A DNA stretch of 64,000 nucleotides from the NCBI GenBank assembly GCA_937944445.1, contig CALDYP010000011.1:62001-126000 (forward strand). Reading direction: 5' to 3'. Shown here one piece after another: positions 1 to 8,899 of the stretch. The notes beneath the pieces were generated by a model. It was not told where the DNA came from. It worked only from the letters and a program-made list of their open reading frames with translations, and ran no database searches. A program made the position numbers and the translations under genes. This DNA is from an uncultured Anaerolineae bacterium. GTDB lineage: Bacteria > Chloroflexota > Anaerolineae > Aggregatilineales > Phototrophicaceae. The first letter of the stretch is position 1, and the number at the start of each line of letters is the position of its first letter.

Positions 1-570
1 TTGTGCGGCAGCAGCGGCCTCCTCAGTGTTCATGATGTCCACGTAATCCTTGCCCTGAAACGTTGCAAGGCCTTCGCGCGTCTTTTGCGCAAGCTGCACA
101 TTGCGTTTGACTCGCTCAGCGCGCTCTTCTGGTTTTAGCTTTTTCTCCTCTGCGGCGAGGCGCTCCTGAATCGCGTCTGTCGGCGGCGGAAAGCTGAGAG
201 CGCCCATGCTGTAAAGCGCTAACGCCATCAACGCGGTGGTACGACCACTGCCGGGTATGCCGTGAATAGCCACATGGCGCGCGCCGAGGCCGACTTCATC
301 CAGACTGTGAGTTGTGATATTGTAAGATGCGTACAGGGCAGGGTATTCATGAGTGTGTGGTACCCTGAACATGACGCTCTTGGTCAGGTTCTCATCAATG
401 GGCGCGATGAGTGGTGGCTTTTGCACGAAACGTGGTTCAATCAAAACATCAGTGAGCGGGGCAGCAAACCCCAACAAATGATGGCGTTGGCAGAACGCTC
501 GCAGTTCAGCTGCGTAGCCGCGATGCTGGCGAGCAGGTGCAGCAGCACGGGGTCGTTTGGCCAGAGTCAT
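1..570 (-). CDS. P-loop NTPase, N-terminal part (runs off left edge)
   Basis: Reading the minus strand from an ATG at 570 gives 190 open codons to base 1, so only the N-terminal part is present. The sequence begins MTLAKRPRAAAPARQHRGY and has a P-loop GIPGSGRTT at about residues 115-123. It is followed by a hydrophobic helix and then a Lys/Glu-rich helical stretch. The usual Walker A lysine is replaced by arginine. The layout, a strand-rich region ahead of the P-loop, resembles either NACHT/STAND-type ATPases or degenerate FtsK/EccC-type modules, which also use GSGR. I cannot decide between these without the rest. An AAGG Shine-Dalgarno lies about 9 bases before the ATG. It is transcribed divergently from the polysaccharide operon. 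Confidence 0.7.
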   Translation of the reverse strand, partial: MTLAKRPRAAAPARQHRGYAAELRAFCQRHHLLGFAAPLTDVLIEPRFVQKPPLIAPIDENLTKSVMFRVPHTHEYPALYASYNITTHSLDEVGLGARHVAIHGIPGSGRTTALMALALYSMGALSFPPPTDAIQERLAAEEKKLKPEERAERVKRNVQLAQKTREGLATFQGKDYVDIMNTEEAAAAAQ

Positions 571-596
571 AAGGTGTGCCTTTCAAAATGGATTTG

Positions 597-602
597 ATTT
601 TA
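597..602 (-). promoter_or_regulatory. candidate -10 box for the P-loop NTPase gene
   Basis: On the minus strand this reads TAAAAT, 27 bases ahead of the ATG at 570. A weak -35-like TTTTGT lies 16 bases further upstream. The 570-675 divergent gap is AT-rich compared with its surroundings. It also holds a short inverted repeat AATAC-gata-GTATT at 622-635. Confidence 0.3.
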
Positions 603-674
603 ATAACTAAATGTGCGAACAAAATACGATAGTATTGTAAGGGGCTTTGTCGGTTTTAACACAAAGGTTGTGGC

Positions 675-2330
675 ATGCGCGTGTCGTACTCTAGTTATAT
701 TGCCCGCAGTGAGTGGCACTGGTTGGTGGCTGTAGCCGCGTTGATCGTGACGCTGACGGCCCTGCCGGTGCTCATCACGTCGCTGCTGGTGACGACACAC
801 CCAAACTTAGAGTTCATGGGGGCAGTGCACCATACGCCGCTGGTTGCCGCTGACCTCAGCCGCATGTTCCAAGGGGGCAGTGGGCAACTCCTAACCTTCT
901 TTCGCCACACCGCTGAGCCGCATCTGCCTGTGTTTGTTCAGCCTATTTACGCTCTTTTAGGCAGTGTCGCAGCGTTTACAGGCATTCCGCATGCCGTGAT
1001 CTATCACGTGGGTCGTATCTTGGCCAGCTTGTTCACGGCAGTGGCGCTCTATCACTTAGGGGCGAACATCTGGGTGAAGGTGCGTGCACGCCGAGTCTTT
1101 TTTGTGGTGGCGTGGCTTGGCGGCGGGATCGGTCTCTTTTGGTTGCTGATTGATTCGTCGGCGCGGCCTGTTGACATCACTCTGCCGGCTGCTTATCCCT
1201 TCTACGCTGCGTTGGTCAGCATCGATCTTCCACTGTCGATCGGCTTTATTGCGTTGATTGTGTCGGTATTCATCAATGTGCTCAGGCCCGGGTTTCGTGA
1301 AGGGCCAACCATCAACAACGGCGGCGTGACGTTGATGCTGAGTTCTCTTGCGCTGGCGCTCCTGCATCCAGCGGCGTTGCTGCCGCTCATGGGCGCGTTC
1401 ATGCTTTGCGTCACACTAGATTGGATCTCACAACGTCAATTAGTGGTGAACGAATGGCGTTGGGTGCTGTGGAGTGTCGTGCCTGCGCTGCCGATTGCAG
1501 CCTATCTAGCAGCTACGTTCTCGGCTAATCCTGTAGTCAGCTTGTGGCTGTCCCAAGAGTATCAAGCACCCTACACACTCGGCGATATTCTCGGCAGTAA
1601 TGTTATCCTTCTGTTGGTGGCTGTTCCTGCGCTGTGGCGGGCCGTACGCAGTTTTGCGCGTGACACGGATCGGTTGATGCTGTTGTGGTTGCTGTCTGTT
1701 GTTTTACTTGGGGCATTTGCGCCGCGTTTTTCAATCAATTTCATGATGGCGCTCACGCTGCCGCTGGCGTATTTCGCAACACGAGCGATTGACTCCACTT
1801 GGTTGGAGCGTATTCAACGATCATGGCAGCGCTGGGTTTACGTTGCAGCTTCGCTGCTGCTGGCGTTGACGCCGTTGTTTATAGCCTTCAGCCCGCTAGT
1901 TCCCATCCTCGAAAATGTGCAGAACTCGACTGCAATCTTGCCAACTGCATACCGTGAAGCCCTCGGATGGATCGACGGCCAGACGTCAAGAAGCGTCGTC
2001 ATTTTGGCGTCACCCACTGTCAGCGCGTGGATCCCGTCGATGTCGCGTCATCGCGTTGTGTATGGTCATCCAACTGAGACAATGTTCGCAGCGGCGCGGC
2101 GGTCGGATGTTCTGGAATGGTATGGGCGTGCCGACCAAACCGACTGTGATCTGCTGGCGACGCAGCAGCGGTCAACGTTGGGCGGCTTTTACGTGGAGTA
2201 TGCCCTTGTCGGCCCGCTGGAGCGTCAGCTAGGGGCGGCTGCCTGCACAGCGCGTTGGGCGTTGGTGCACTCTGTGGATGGGGTGGATGTGTATCAGTGT
2301 GACTTTGCGTGTCGGACTGGGAGCCGCTGA
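675..2330 (+). CDS. polytopic membrane protein, GT-C glycosyltransferase-like
   Basis: A 551-residue integral membrane protein with roughly 10-12 hydrophobic segments, starting with a transmembrane helix at about residues 15-40. The first external loop (about residues 45-90) carries a conserved-looking acidic and histidine stretch (MGAVHHTPLVAADLSRMF). A C-terminal soluble tail of about 130 residues follows the last helix. This is the topology of GT-C lipid-linked sugar transferases, but I cannot match it to a named family. It is the first gene of a tight operon; the sugar-transferase gene starts 3 bases after its stop. An envelope-polysaccharide role is inferred from context only. Confidence 0.6.
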   Translation: MRVSYSSYIARSEWHWLVAVAALIVTLTALPVLITSLLVTTHPNLEFMGAVHHTPLVAADLSRMFQGGSGQLLTFFRHTAEPHLPVFVQPIYALLGSVAAFTGIPHAVIYHVGRILASLFTAVALYHLGANIWVKVRARRVFFVVAWLGGGIGLFWLLIDSSARPVDITLPAAYPFYAALVSIDLPLSIGFIALIVSVFINVLRPGFREGPTINNGGVTLMLSSLALALLHPAALLPLMGAFMLCVTLDWISQRQLVVNEWRWVLWSVVPALPIAAYLAATFSANPVVSLWLSQEYQAPYTLGDILGSNVILLLVAVPALWRAVRSFARDTDRLMLLWLLSVVLLGAFAPRFSINFMMALTLPLAYFATRAIDSTWLERIQRSWQRWVYVAASLLLALTPLFIAFSPLVPILENVQNSTAILPTAYREALGWIDGQTSRSVVILASPTVSAWIPSMSRHRVVYGHPTETMFAAARRSDVLEWYGRADQTDCDLLATQQRSTLGGFYVEYALVGPLERQLGAAACTARWALVHSVDGVDVYQCDFACRTGSR

Positions 2331-2333
2331 GGC

Positions 2334-3758
2334 ATGATCTTCGCACCGAGTGGGATCAGTCGGCGGCGTCTTCAACTGCAAATTTCTGAGCGGCGGCTGC
2401 TGCTTATGGCCGGCGACCTTGTGGCGTGTGTGTTAGCCGTGTTCATCGCGCTCTACATCTGGACGTTGGTGGCGCGCGAGCCGTTCAGTTGGGAGTTTAT
2501 CGTGCCGCAGTTAGCTTGGGTGGTTGTGCTGCCGAGCTTGTGGCTGCTGTTGGCTGGGGCGAACAACTTTTATGAACTGCGCGTCGCAGCGGATCGGGCG
2601 CAGTCGGTAAGACGTTTAGGACTCATCACTTTACAGATGTTGGTGGTCTACTTGCTGGTTTTTTTCTTGTCAGATCGCACGTCGCTGCCGCGCTTGTTTA
2701 TCGTGTACTACGGCGTGGCGGCGTTTGCCCTTGTGGGGCTGTGGCGCTTTCTCAACCCGGCTCTGATTGGGTGGGCGAGCACCCCGCGGCGTGTATACAT
2801 CATCGGCACAGATTGGGCGGCTGCGACGTTGATCGAAACGCTGCGATCTGAGGCCAGCGATGCTTATGATGTCGTCGCAGTGATCGGCCAGCCAGAGCAG
2901 GTCGGTCAGTCAGTGGGCGGCGTGCCGGTCGTCGGCACATCTGACCAACTGCTGACGCTGCTGCTGCGCGATGAAGTGCGCGAGATTGTCGTCACCTCCA
3001 CGCGCGAATTAGACGGCAAGACGTTCCAAGCAGTGATGGACGCTTACGAACGCGGTGTCATCATCACGCCGATGCCGCTGCTGTACGAACGAGTGACCGA
3101 GCGCGTGCCCGTGGAGCACGTGGGCGACAATTGGGCCGTGGTGCTTCCTGTCGTCAATGAGAATGTGTTGAACCCTTACCCTTATTTGAAGCGCTTGATT
3201 GACATCACACTTTCGCTTGTGGCGCTGATCCCTTACTTACTCTTGCTGCCTGTTATCGCCATTGCTATCAAGCGTGATTCGCCCGGCCCTGTGTTCTACA
3301 CGCAGACCCGAGTTGGGCGCTACGGTCGGCTATTCAACATTGTCAAGTTCCGCACTATGGTTGCCGATGCTGAGAAGTACAGTGGTGCGGTGTTCGCCGG
3401 TGAGAACGACCCACGCATCACACGAGTCGGGCGGCTGCTGCGGCGGACGCGGCTAGATGAACTCCCGCAGTTGATTAACATCCTGCGTGGCGATATGAGC
3501 TGGGTGGGGCCGCGACCAGAACGACCAGAGCATGTGGCGCGCTTGCAAGAGAAGATTCCATTTTATCGCACTCGTCATGTGGTGCGGCCCGGCCTGACAG
3601 GGTGGGCGCAGGTGCGCTATCACTACGGCGCAGACGACCACGACGCTATGGTGAAGCTGCAATATGACCTGTACTATATTCGGCATCAATCAGTGCTGTT
3701 GGACGTGGATATCCTCATCCGCACGGTGGGCAAGGTGCTCAGCATGGCGGGGCGCTGA
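2334..3758 (+). CDS. polyprenyl-phosphate sugar-1-phosphate transferase (exopolysaccharide initiation)
   Basis: 474 residues with the full architecture of WbaP/WcaJ-type enzymes, which transfer a sugar-1-phosphate from a nucleotide sugar to undecaprenyl phosphate to start repeat-unit synthesis at the inner membrane. Several N-terminal membrane helices (about residues 25-140) precede a nucleotide-binding-like domain with YIIGTDWAA (about 155). The catalytic bacterial sugar transferase domain spans about 280-470. Diagnostic motifs are KRLIDITLSL, SPGPVFYTQTRVG, FNIVKFRTM, RLDELPQLINILRGDMSWVG, GPRPERPEH and RPGLTGWAQV. Length is typical of the family. It sits in the polysaccharide operon next to the ligase/polymerase gene. 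The sugar specificity cannot be read from sequence. Confidence 0.9.
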   Translation: MIFAPSGISRRRLQLQISERRLLLMAGDLVACVLAVFIALYIWTLVAREPFSWEFIVPQLAWVVVLPSLWLLLAGANNFYELRVAADRAQSVRRLGLITLQMLVVYLLVFFLSDRTSLPRLFIVYYGVAAFALVGLWRFLNPALIGWASTPRRVYIIGTDWAAATLIETLRSEASDAYDVVAVIGQPEQVGQSVGGVPVVGTSDQLLTLLLRDEVREIVVTSTRELDGKTFQAVMDAYERGVIITPMPLLYERVTERVPVEHVGDNWAVVLPVVNENVLNPYPYLKRLIDITLSLVALIPYLLLLPVIAIAIKRDSPGPVFYTQTRVGRYGRLFNIVKFRTMVADAEKYSGAVFAGENDPRITRVGRLLRRTRLDELPQLINILRGDMSWVGPRPERPEHVARLQEKIPFYRTRHVVRPGLTGWAQVRYHYGADDHDAMVKLQYDLYYIRHQSVLLDVDILIRTVGKVLSMAGR

Positions 3759-3826
3759 CCGTCTTACTTGAGACAGGATTCTTGTGTGAGCACATTTAGC
3801 CATCTTTGGCCGGCGCGGGTCGAGTC

Positions 3827-5647
3827 ATGACAAACAGACGGCAAACGCTTGAGCGGGTCTTGTCTCCAATATCAGTCATCTACTTGCTGCTGCTGGGGGG
3901 CACGTGGAACGGAGTGCTTGCGTCGCAGTTTCAAACGCTTACGCTGCTGCTGTTGGGTGGGGCGGTCGTGTTGTGGCGCGTTGTGCGTTGGCGGGCGGGT
4001 TGGGTGTGGCATCGCACGCCGTTGGATGGGCTGCTGGTGCTGTGGGGCGCTGCGTTTGCTGCGTCCGTTGCCGCTAACCCTGAAACATGGCGGCGCAGCG
4101 CTGAAGCCCTGTGGTATATGCTGCTGTACGTGCTGGTGTGGTATGCCATAGCGGACACGCTGGCCAATGGGATGGATCGGCGCGCATGGCTCAACGCAGT
4201 AGCATTGGTGGGCGTGATTCAACTGCCGATTGTCGTGCTGCAAGTGGTGAACTTCTACTCTCAAGGCGGAACGGGTCTGCCGCGCCCGGTGGGGCTGGCA
4301 GGCAATCCGAATTTGCTGGGGGCGTACTACGTCGTGTTTCTGCCGCTGGCAGTGACAGCTTGGTTGGAGGCGCAAAATCGGCTGGCGCGTGTGGTGCTGG
4401 GTGGATACGCGGTCGTTACAGCGATCGTCTTAGCGGCGACGTTTTCGCGTGGGGCGTGGGTGGGGGGCGCGGCGGCCATCAGCATGATTGGCCTGTTCGC
4501 GCTTGTCCAGCACGGCATTACCTCGCCACAGTCTGCGTGGCGAGCGTGGCATGCTCTCACCAGACGTAGGCGGCAGCAGGTTGTGGCGCTGAGCATTGTT
4601 GGCTTGGCGGGGGCGGTGGGTCTGATCGTGGCGCTGTTGGCATCGATCAACGCGAGCGGGCGCGGCGCAGAGCTGCGAACGCTGCTGTGGCAGTACGCAT
4701 GGGAGATGTTCGCACGACAGCCGCTCACTGGCGAAGGACTGTTCACGTATGGGTATCACTTAGGGTCGTTTTGGTCGATCCCGCCAGAGCAGCCGCATTC
4801 ACACCCGCACAACCTGCCGCTGCTGGTGCTGTCGGAGTTGGGCCTGCTGGGTGGGATCGTCGGCGTGGCGACGGTGGGCGTGATCGCTTGGAGCGTGCGC
4901 GCCACGTGGCCGCGTCTGGCGCTCAATCAGCGCTGGCCTTACGCTGCTGCAGTGAGCGCGCTTGTGGGGAGCGCGGCTCATCACCTGCTCGACACGCCGA
5001 TGATGATGCCCGCGGTGGCCCTGTTGATCGTCTTGCTGGCTGCACTGGTGGTTGTGCCGCATCCGTCTGTGCCAATGCAAGCGACGTGGCGCAAAGTGGG
5101 GCATCCGATCGGGATGGGCGTGCTTTGGGCGGCTTTGCTGGGCGTGGGGGTGTGGCAGTCGGGCATCATCGCGCAGTATAACGCGATGCTGGCTGACGCG
5201 GTTCGCGCTGGCAACCCATCGCTCGCAGCGCAGCGGCTGGAACAGATCATCGCACAGGATCCGTTCAACGCGGCGTACCGACGGCAGCAGGCTTACCTGC
5301 TCGGCCTCGCAGCAGATCGTGACCCTGCGAGGCTCGAGGCTGCGCTCAGCGCTTATGAATTTCTGCACACGCTGGAGCCGTTTTACGCTGTGGACTTTCT
5401 CAATCACGCAGCGCTGCGCTGGCAGGCAGGGCAGCAGGCTGAGGCGCGAGCGCTGGCGGCACAGGCGGCTTCTATCGCGCCGAATTGGCGGCTCGCGCGC
5501 GACCTCGCCGCTTACTATGACGGCGAGGCCTCAAGTCCACCGCGGCGAGTCGAGTCGATTTACGCGCCCAACACGGCCTACTTTCAGATGCTGCGATTTA
5601 TCATTGTGGCGGAACTGCTGCCTCAGATTGAGAGACCAACCCCGTGA
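3827..5647 (+). CDS. O-antigen ligase / Wzy-type polymerase-like membrane protein with TPR-like tail
   Basis: About 606 residues from the ATG at 3827; a TTG 21 bases upstream is in frame but less likely. About ten to twelve membrane helices precede a large external loop and a C-terminal helical tail. The loop region has features of the O-antigen ligase (Wzy_C) family: GRGAELRTLLWQYAWEMF, PLTGEGLFTYGYHL and a histidine-rich HSHPHNLPLLVLSELGLLGG. The last 130 residues look like TPR repeats (NPSLAAQRLEQIIAQDPFN and similar). Such proteins polymerise lipid-linked oligosaccharides or transfer them to an acceptor. The gene follows the initiating sugar transferase, which fits an exopolysaccharide pathway. 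The next gene starts inside its stop region (4-base overlap). Confidence 0.8.
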   Translation: MTNRRQTLERVLSPISVIYLLLLGGTWNGVLASQFQTLTLLLLGGAVVLWRVVRWRAGWVWHRTPLDGLLVLWGAAFAASVAANPETWRRSAEALWYMLLYVLVWYAIADTLANGMDRRAWLNAVALVGVIQLPIVVLQVVNFYSQGGTGLPRPVGLAGNPNLLGAYYVVFLPLAVTAWLEAQNRLARVVLGGYAVVTAIVLAATFSRGAWVGGAAAISMIGLFALVQHGITSPQSAWRAWHALTRRRRQQVVALSIVGLAGAVGLIVALLASINASGRGAELRTLLWQYAWEMFARQPLTGEGLFTYGYHLGSFWSIPPEQPHSHPHNLPLLVLSELGLLGGIVGVATVGVIAWSVRATWPRLALNQRWPYAAAVSALVGSAAHHLLDTPMMMPAVALLIVLLAALVVVPHPSVPMQATWRKVGHPIGMGVLWAALLGVGVWQSGIIAQYNAMLADAVRAGNPSLAAQRLEQIIAQDPFNAAYRRQQAYLLGLAADRDPARLEAALSAYEFLHTLEPFYAVDFLNHAALRWQAGQQAEARALAAQAASIAPNWRLARDLAAYYDGEASSPPRRVESIYAPNTAYFQMLRFIIVAELLPQIERPTP

Positions 5648-7092
5648 AGCTCAGCCTTGAACAAGCGACTGTGTTGATCGTGATTGCCCTGTTGGTGGCA
5701 ATTGCGACGCGCGTGCCCGTGGACACTGACACATGGTGGCATCTGCGCAGCGGCGAGCACACCCTCACCCACGGGATGATCTACGCGGATCCGTTCTCGC
5801 ACACGTTTCAGGGTCAGAAGTGGGTCAACCACAGTTGGGGCGCGCAGCTCGTGCTCGTGGGGATGTATCGGCTGTTGGGAAACGTTGGGCTGTCGCTCTA
5901 CACGACGCTGTTGGCGGTGTGGGGGGTGATGGCGCTCTACCCGGTGATGCGTGGGCCAGCGCTGCTGCGGGCGTTTGTGCTGGTGTTGGTTGCGGCGACG
6001 GCGTCGGTGTTTTGGTCAGCGCGCCCACAGATGACCTCATTCTTGCTGAGCGCCGTCTTTCTGGCGGCGCTGTATCGCTACACGCAAACGCCGACGCGAC
6101 ACATCAGCTGGCTCGTCCCGCTGATGGCGCTGTGGGCCAACCTCCACGCGGGTTACAGCATCGGCTTTATCTTCATGGGCGCTTTCGTGGTGGGGATGGC
6201 GCTCAATCGGTTGAGCCAAGTTGAAACTGCGTACACCCTGCGCGATGTGGGCGTGTTGGCGTTGGTGGCGGCAGCGTGTGTGCCGACGCTGCTGCTCACG
6301 CCATATGGGCTTGACACGCTGCGCGTCCCATTTGAGACGGTCGGGATCGGCGCACTGCGCCAATTCGTCCAAGAGTGGAACTCGCCCAACTTCCAGCAGA
6401 GTGGCACATGGCCGATGATCGTGATGGTGGTCGTCAGCTTGGGGGCAGCATGGGCGAGCCGTTCTAAGTGGGATTGGGTGAGCTTTTTGCTGTGGAGCGG
6501 GACGCTGTTCATGGCGCTGCTCTACGGACGGAACTTTGCGGTGTTTGCGGTAGCGGCTGCGCCGATTTTGAGCGTCTGGCTGGATGACGCGCTGCGAGCG
6601 CGCGGCTGGGCGCTGCGCTCACGTCCAGCCGTAACGGCGCGTCAAAGCCGCTTGAACTGGGCGCTAGCGATTGTTGTGTGGGTGGGGGTGCTCTTGTACG
6701 TCGTGGGGGCAGTGTGGCCCGCGCGCGTCATCCGTGAGGCCCAGCGCGCCTTTTTGCCAATGGACGCGGTGGCGTGGTTGCGCCAGCAGGCCCCAAGCGG
6801 CAACTTGTTCAACAGCTACAATTGGGGCGGTTACATCATCTTCGCTGTGCCAGAGCAGCCGGTCTTTATCGACGGTCGAACCGACTTGTACGGCGAATTT
6901 GTAAGACAATATGTTCAAATCGCGAACGCGCTAGGGCGCTGGCGAGACTTGATCGACGAATACGAGATTGACGTGGTGTTAGTAGAAGCCAACAGCGGCT
7001 TGAGCACAGCCCTGCGCCGTGAAGCGAGCTGGACATTGGCCTACGCAGACGAGTTAGCTGTGATCTACACCCGTGAGGAGGCCGCGCCGTGA
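5644..7092 (+). CDS. GT-C-like membrane protein
   Basis: 482 residues starting at a GTG that overlaps the preceding stop by 4 bases (GTGA), so translation is probably coupled. One N-terminal helix leads into a loop with VDTDTWWHLRSGEHTL, then about nine more helices. The C-terminal external domain contains NLFNSYNWGGYIIF and FIDGRTDLYGEF. The Asp-rich first loop and periplasmic C-terminal domain match a widespread bacterial family of GT39-like membrane proteins that is poorly characterised. A role in adding a lipid-linked sugar to polysaccharide or protein is inferred from fold and operon. Confidence 0.65.
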   Translation: MKLSLEQATVLIVIALLVAIATRVPVDTDTWWHLRSGEHTLTHGMIYADPFSHTFQGQKWVNHSWGAQLVLVGMYRLLGNVGLSLYTTLLAVWGVMALYPVMRGPALLRAFVLVLVAATASVFWSARPQMTSFLLSAVFLAALYRYTQTPTRHISWLVPLMALWANLHAGYSIGFIFMGAFVVGMALNRLSQVETAYTLRDVGVLALVAAACVPTLLLTPYGLDTLRVPFETVGIGALRQFVQEWNSPNFQQSGTWPMIVMVVVSLGAAWASRSKWDWVSFLLWSGTLFMALLYGRNFAVFAVAAAPILSVWLDDALRARGWALRSRPAVTARQSRLNWALAIVVWVGVLLYVVGAVWPARVIREAQRAFLPMDAVAWLRQQAPSGNLFNSYNWGGYIIFAVPEQPVFIDGRTDLYGEFVRQYVQIANALGRWRDLIDEYEIDVVLVEANSGLSTALRREASWTLAYADELAVIYTREEAAP

Positions 7093-8354
7093 AACCGCTC
7101 ACCTTGCGCAGCCTGTTGGACGATTTCCGCTTGCTGCTCATCCTGTTCGTGTCGTTCCGCTTCGTGCTGCTCATCGCCTATCAACCGTTCTTCATCAACG
7201 GCGTTGAGCGCGGCGTGGGGGTCGGGGGCGATCGGCTGTACGTGTGGCTGCTGACGAGCCAGTACGCTCAGGGTTTGCTGCCGTTCCGCGATTGGTGGAG
7301 CGAGTTCCCCCCAGTGTGGTACAGCGTGACGACTGCGTTTTACGCGCTGCTGGGGCCATCCGCCAGCTATGACAATTGGTCGCTCTTGTTGGGCGTGCTG
7401 ATGCTAGTGTGCGAAGCGGGCACGCTGGCGCTCGTGTGGCAGATTGGCGGTCGCCTGCACGGCAAGGAGACGGGTGCAGTGTTGGCGTGGGTCTACGCGC
7501 TGATGATCGCGCCGGTGGTTTTCATGTGGTGGAACTTCGACAGCATGGTAACGTTCTTCTCGCTGGCGGCGTTGGCGGCGCTGATTGCCGGGCAATCACG
7601 CGCTTCCGCCGGTTGGATGGCGTTGGGGGCGCTCACCAAGTTCATCTCGTTTCTCTTGTTCGGGGCGATCGTGCGCTTCTACCCGCTGCGCAAAGCGACG
7701 TGGCTGATTGGAGGGGCGCTAGGGCTGTTCGTGCTGGCCTATGCGCCCCTGTTCGTCGTCAACAGCGAGTTTGCCCTCATCTCGCTTACGGCACAGTTCG
7801 GCAAGCCAAGCTATCAGACGGTGTGGGCGCTGATCGATGGCAACTACGGAACGGGCAACTTCGGTAGCGTTGAGAGCCACTTGACAGCTGAGGGGGTTTC
7901 CGAGGGGGTGGAGGACAAGAATCCGTCTGCCATCCCCGGCTGGCTGCGGCTTGGTTTGGCGGGGTTGGTGGGGCTAGGCGTGTTCGTCAGCGTGCGGCGC
8001 TTCGATCAGCTCGGCGTGGTAGCTTTCTTCTTAATCACCCTGCTGATCTTCTACTTGCAGTCACAGGGATGGTCGCCACAGTGGCTGACGCTCATCATCC
8101 CGCTGACGCTGCTCGTCATCCCCACACGCGACGGGGTGTTCTTGTGTGTCCTGCTTTCCGCGCTGGCATTTGTGGAATATCCGTTTATCTTTGTGCGGAC
8201 GGGGGCAACAGGCGGGTTGGTGCTGCCGCAGCTTCAACTCTTCACCCCGTGGGTGTTGGTGGTCGTGGGGCGGACGGCGCTGCTCGCTGTGATTGCCCTG
8301 CTGTGTTATCAACGGCTGCGCCAGCAGCCCAACCCTGATCTGAGGATTGTCTGA
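7089..8354 (+). CDS. GT-C/GT87-like membrane glycosyltransferase-like protein
   Basis: 421 residues from a GTG start overlapping the previous stop by 4 bases. It has about ten membrane helices. The first external loop contains YAQGLLPFRDWWSEFPPVW, the pattern of GT39/GT87-like mannosyltransferase relatives, where acidic residues after the first helix act with a polyprenyl-phosphate sugar donor. No soluble C-terminal domain is present. The following gene begins on the last base of its stop (TGATG). Confidence 0.65.
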   Translation: MKPLTLRSLLDDFRLLLILFVSFRFVLLIAYQPFFINGVERGVGVGGDRLYVWLLTSQYAQGLLPFRDWWSEFPPVWYSVTTAFYALLGPSASYDNWSLLLGVLMLVCEAGTLALVWQIGGRLHGKETGAVLAWVYALMIAPVVFMWWNFDSMVTFFSLAALAALIAGQSRASAGWMALGALTKFISFLLFGAIVRFYPLRKATWLIGGALGLFVLAYAPLFVVNSEFALISLTAQFGKPSYQTVWALIDGNYGTGNFGSVESHLTAEGVSEGVEDKNPSAIPGWLRLGLAGLVGLGVFVSVRRFDQLGVVAFFLITLLIFYLQSQGWSPQWLTLIIPLTLLVIPTRDGVFLCVLLSALAFVEYPFIFVRTGATGGLVLPQLQLFTPWVLVVVGRTALLAVIALLCYQRLRQQPNPDLRIV

Positions 8355-8899
8355 TGAGCCGACCGATTGCCGCATGGGAAGCCCTCATACGCGAGGCGAC
8401 TTCCGCCGACTATGACGAAATGCAGGACGCGATGTTTCGCTTGTCGCTCGTGTTGGAACGGCACAACTATCCGCATCGTATCAGCGAGCAGCTCTATGAG
8501 GAGTACCTCTCGCGTGATCTGCTGCGGTTGACGCTCGACGAGCGACGACAACGCGAGGTGGTCGATTTTCTAGTGGCTATGACCCGCGCCCGACGCGCCG
8601 ACGCAGATACGTTCCTGTTCGCGTTGGCGCGCGTTCGGCCTGATTTGATCGCTGAGCCGCTGCTGAGGCTCATGCGGGAACTTGGCGCGAGTTGGAACGA
8701 TGAAGCCAAGATGGAAGCGTTGAACGCGCTGAACGCTGCCCTCAAAGCTAACCCCGATGGCATGGTAGAACTGCTGCGCGCGTTTGACCCGTCCGATCTG
8801 CTGGACGAGTGGGCGCAGAGCGACGATCAAAGCCTTGCCGACGAAGCCGATTTGGTGTTGAGCAAAGTCGAGAAGCTGCTGGGAGATCTCCCTGCGTGA
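8354..8899 (+). CDS. small soluble all-helical protein of unknown function
   Basis: 181 residues, no signal peptide or membrane helix, begins MSRPIAAWEALIREATSADYD. It is rich in Leu, Ala, Glu and Arg, with helix-turn-helix pairs such as ADTFLFALARVRPDLIAEPL and EAKMEALNALNAALKANPDG that suggest a HEAT-like alpha-solenoid. I do not recognise a family. It is the only cytoplasmic protein without an enzyme motif in an otherwise membrane-bound operon. It starts one base inside the upstream stop and its own stop overlaps the next GTG by 4 bases, so its level is tied to the flanking membrane proteins. A scaffold or regulator for the glycosyltransferases is possible but not shown. Confidence 0.65.
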   Translation: MSRPIAAWEALIREATSADYDEMQDAMFRLSLVLERHNYPHRISEQLYEEYLSRDLLRLTLDERRQREVVDFLVAMTRARRADADTFLFALARVRPDLIAEPLLRLMRELGASWNDEAKMEALNALNAALKANPDGMVELLRAFDPSDLLDEWAQSDDQSLADEADLVLSKVEKLLGDLPA

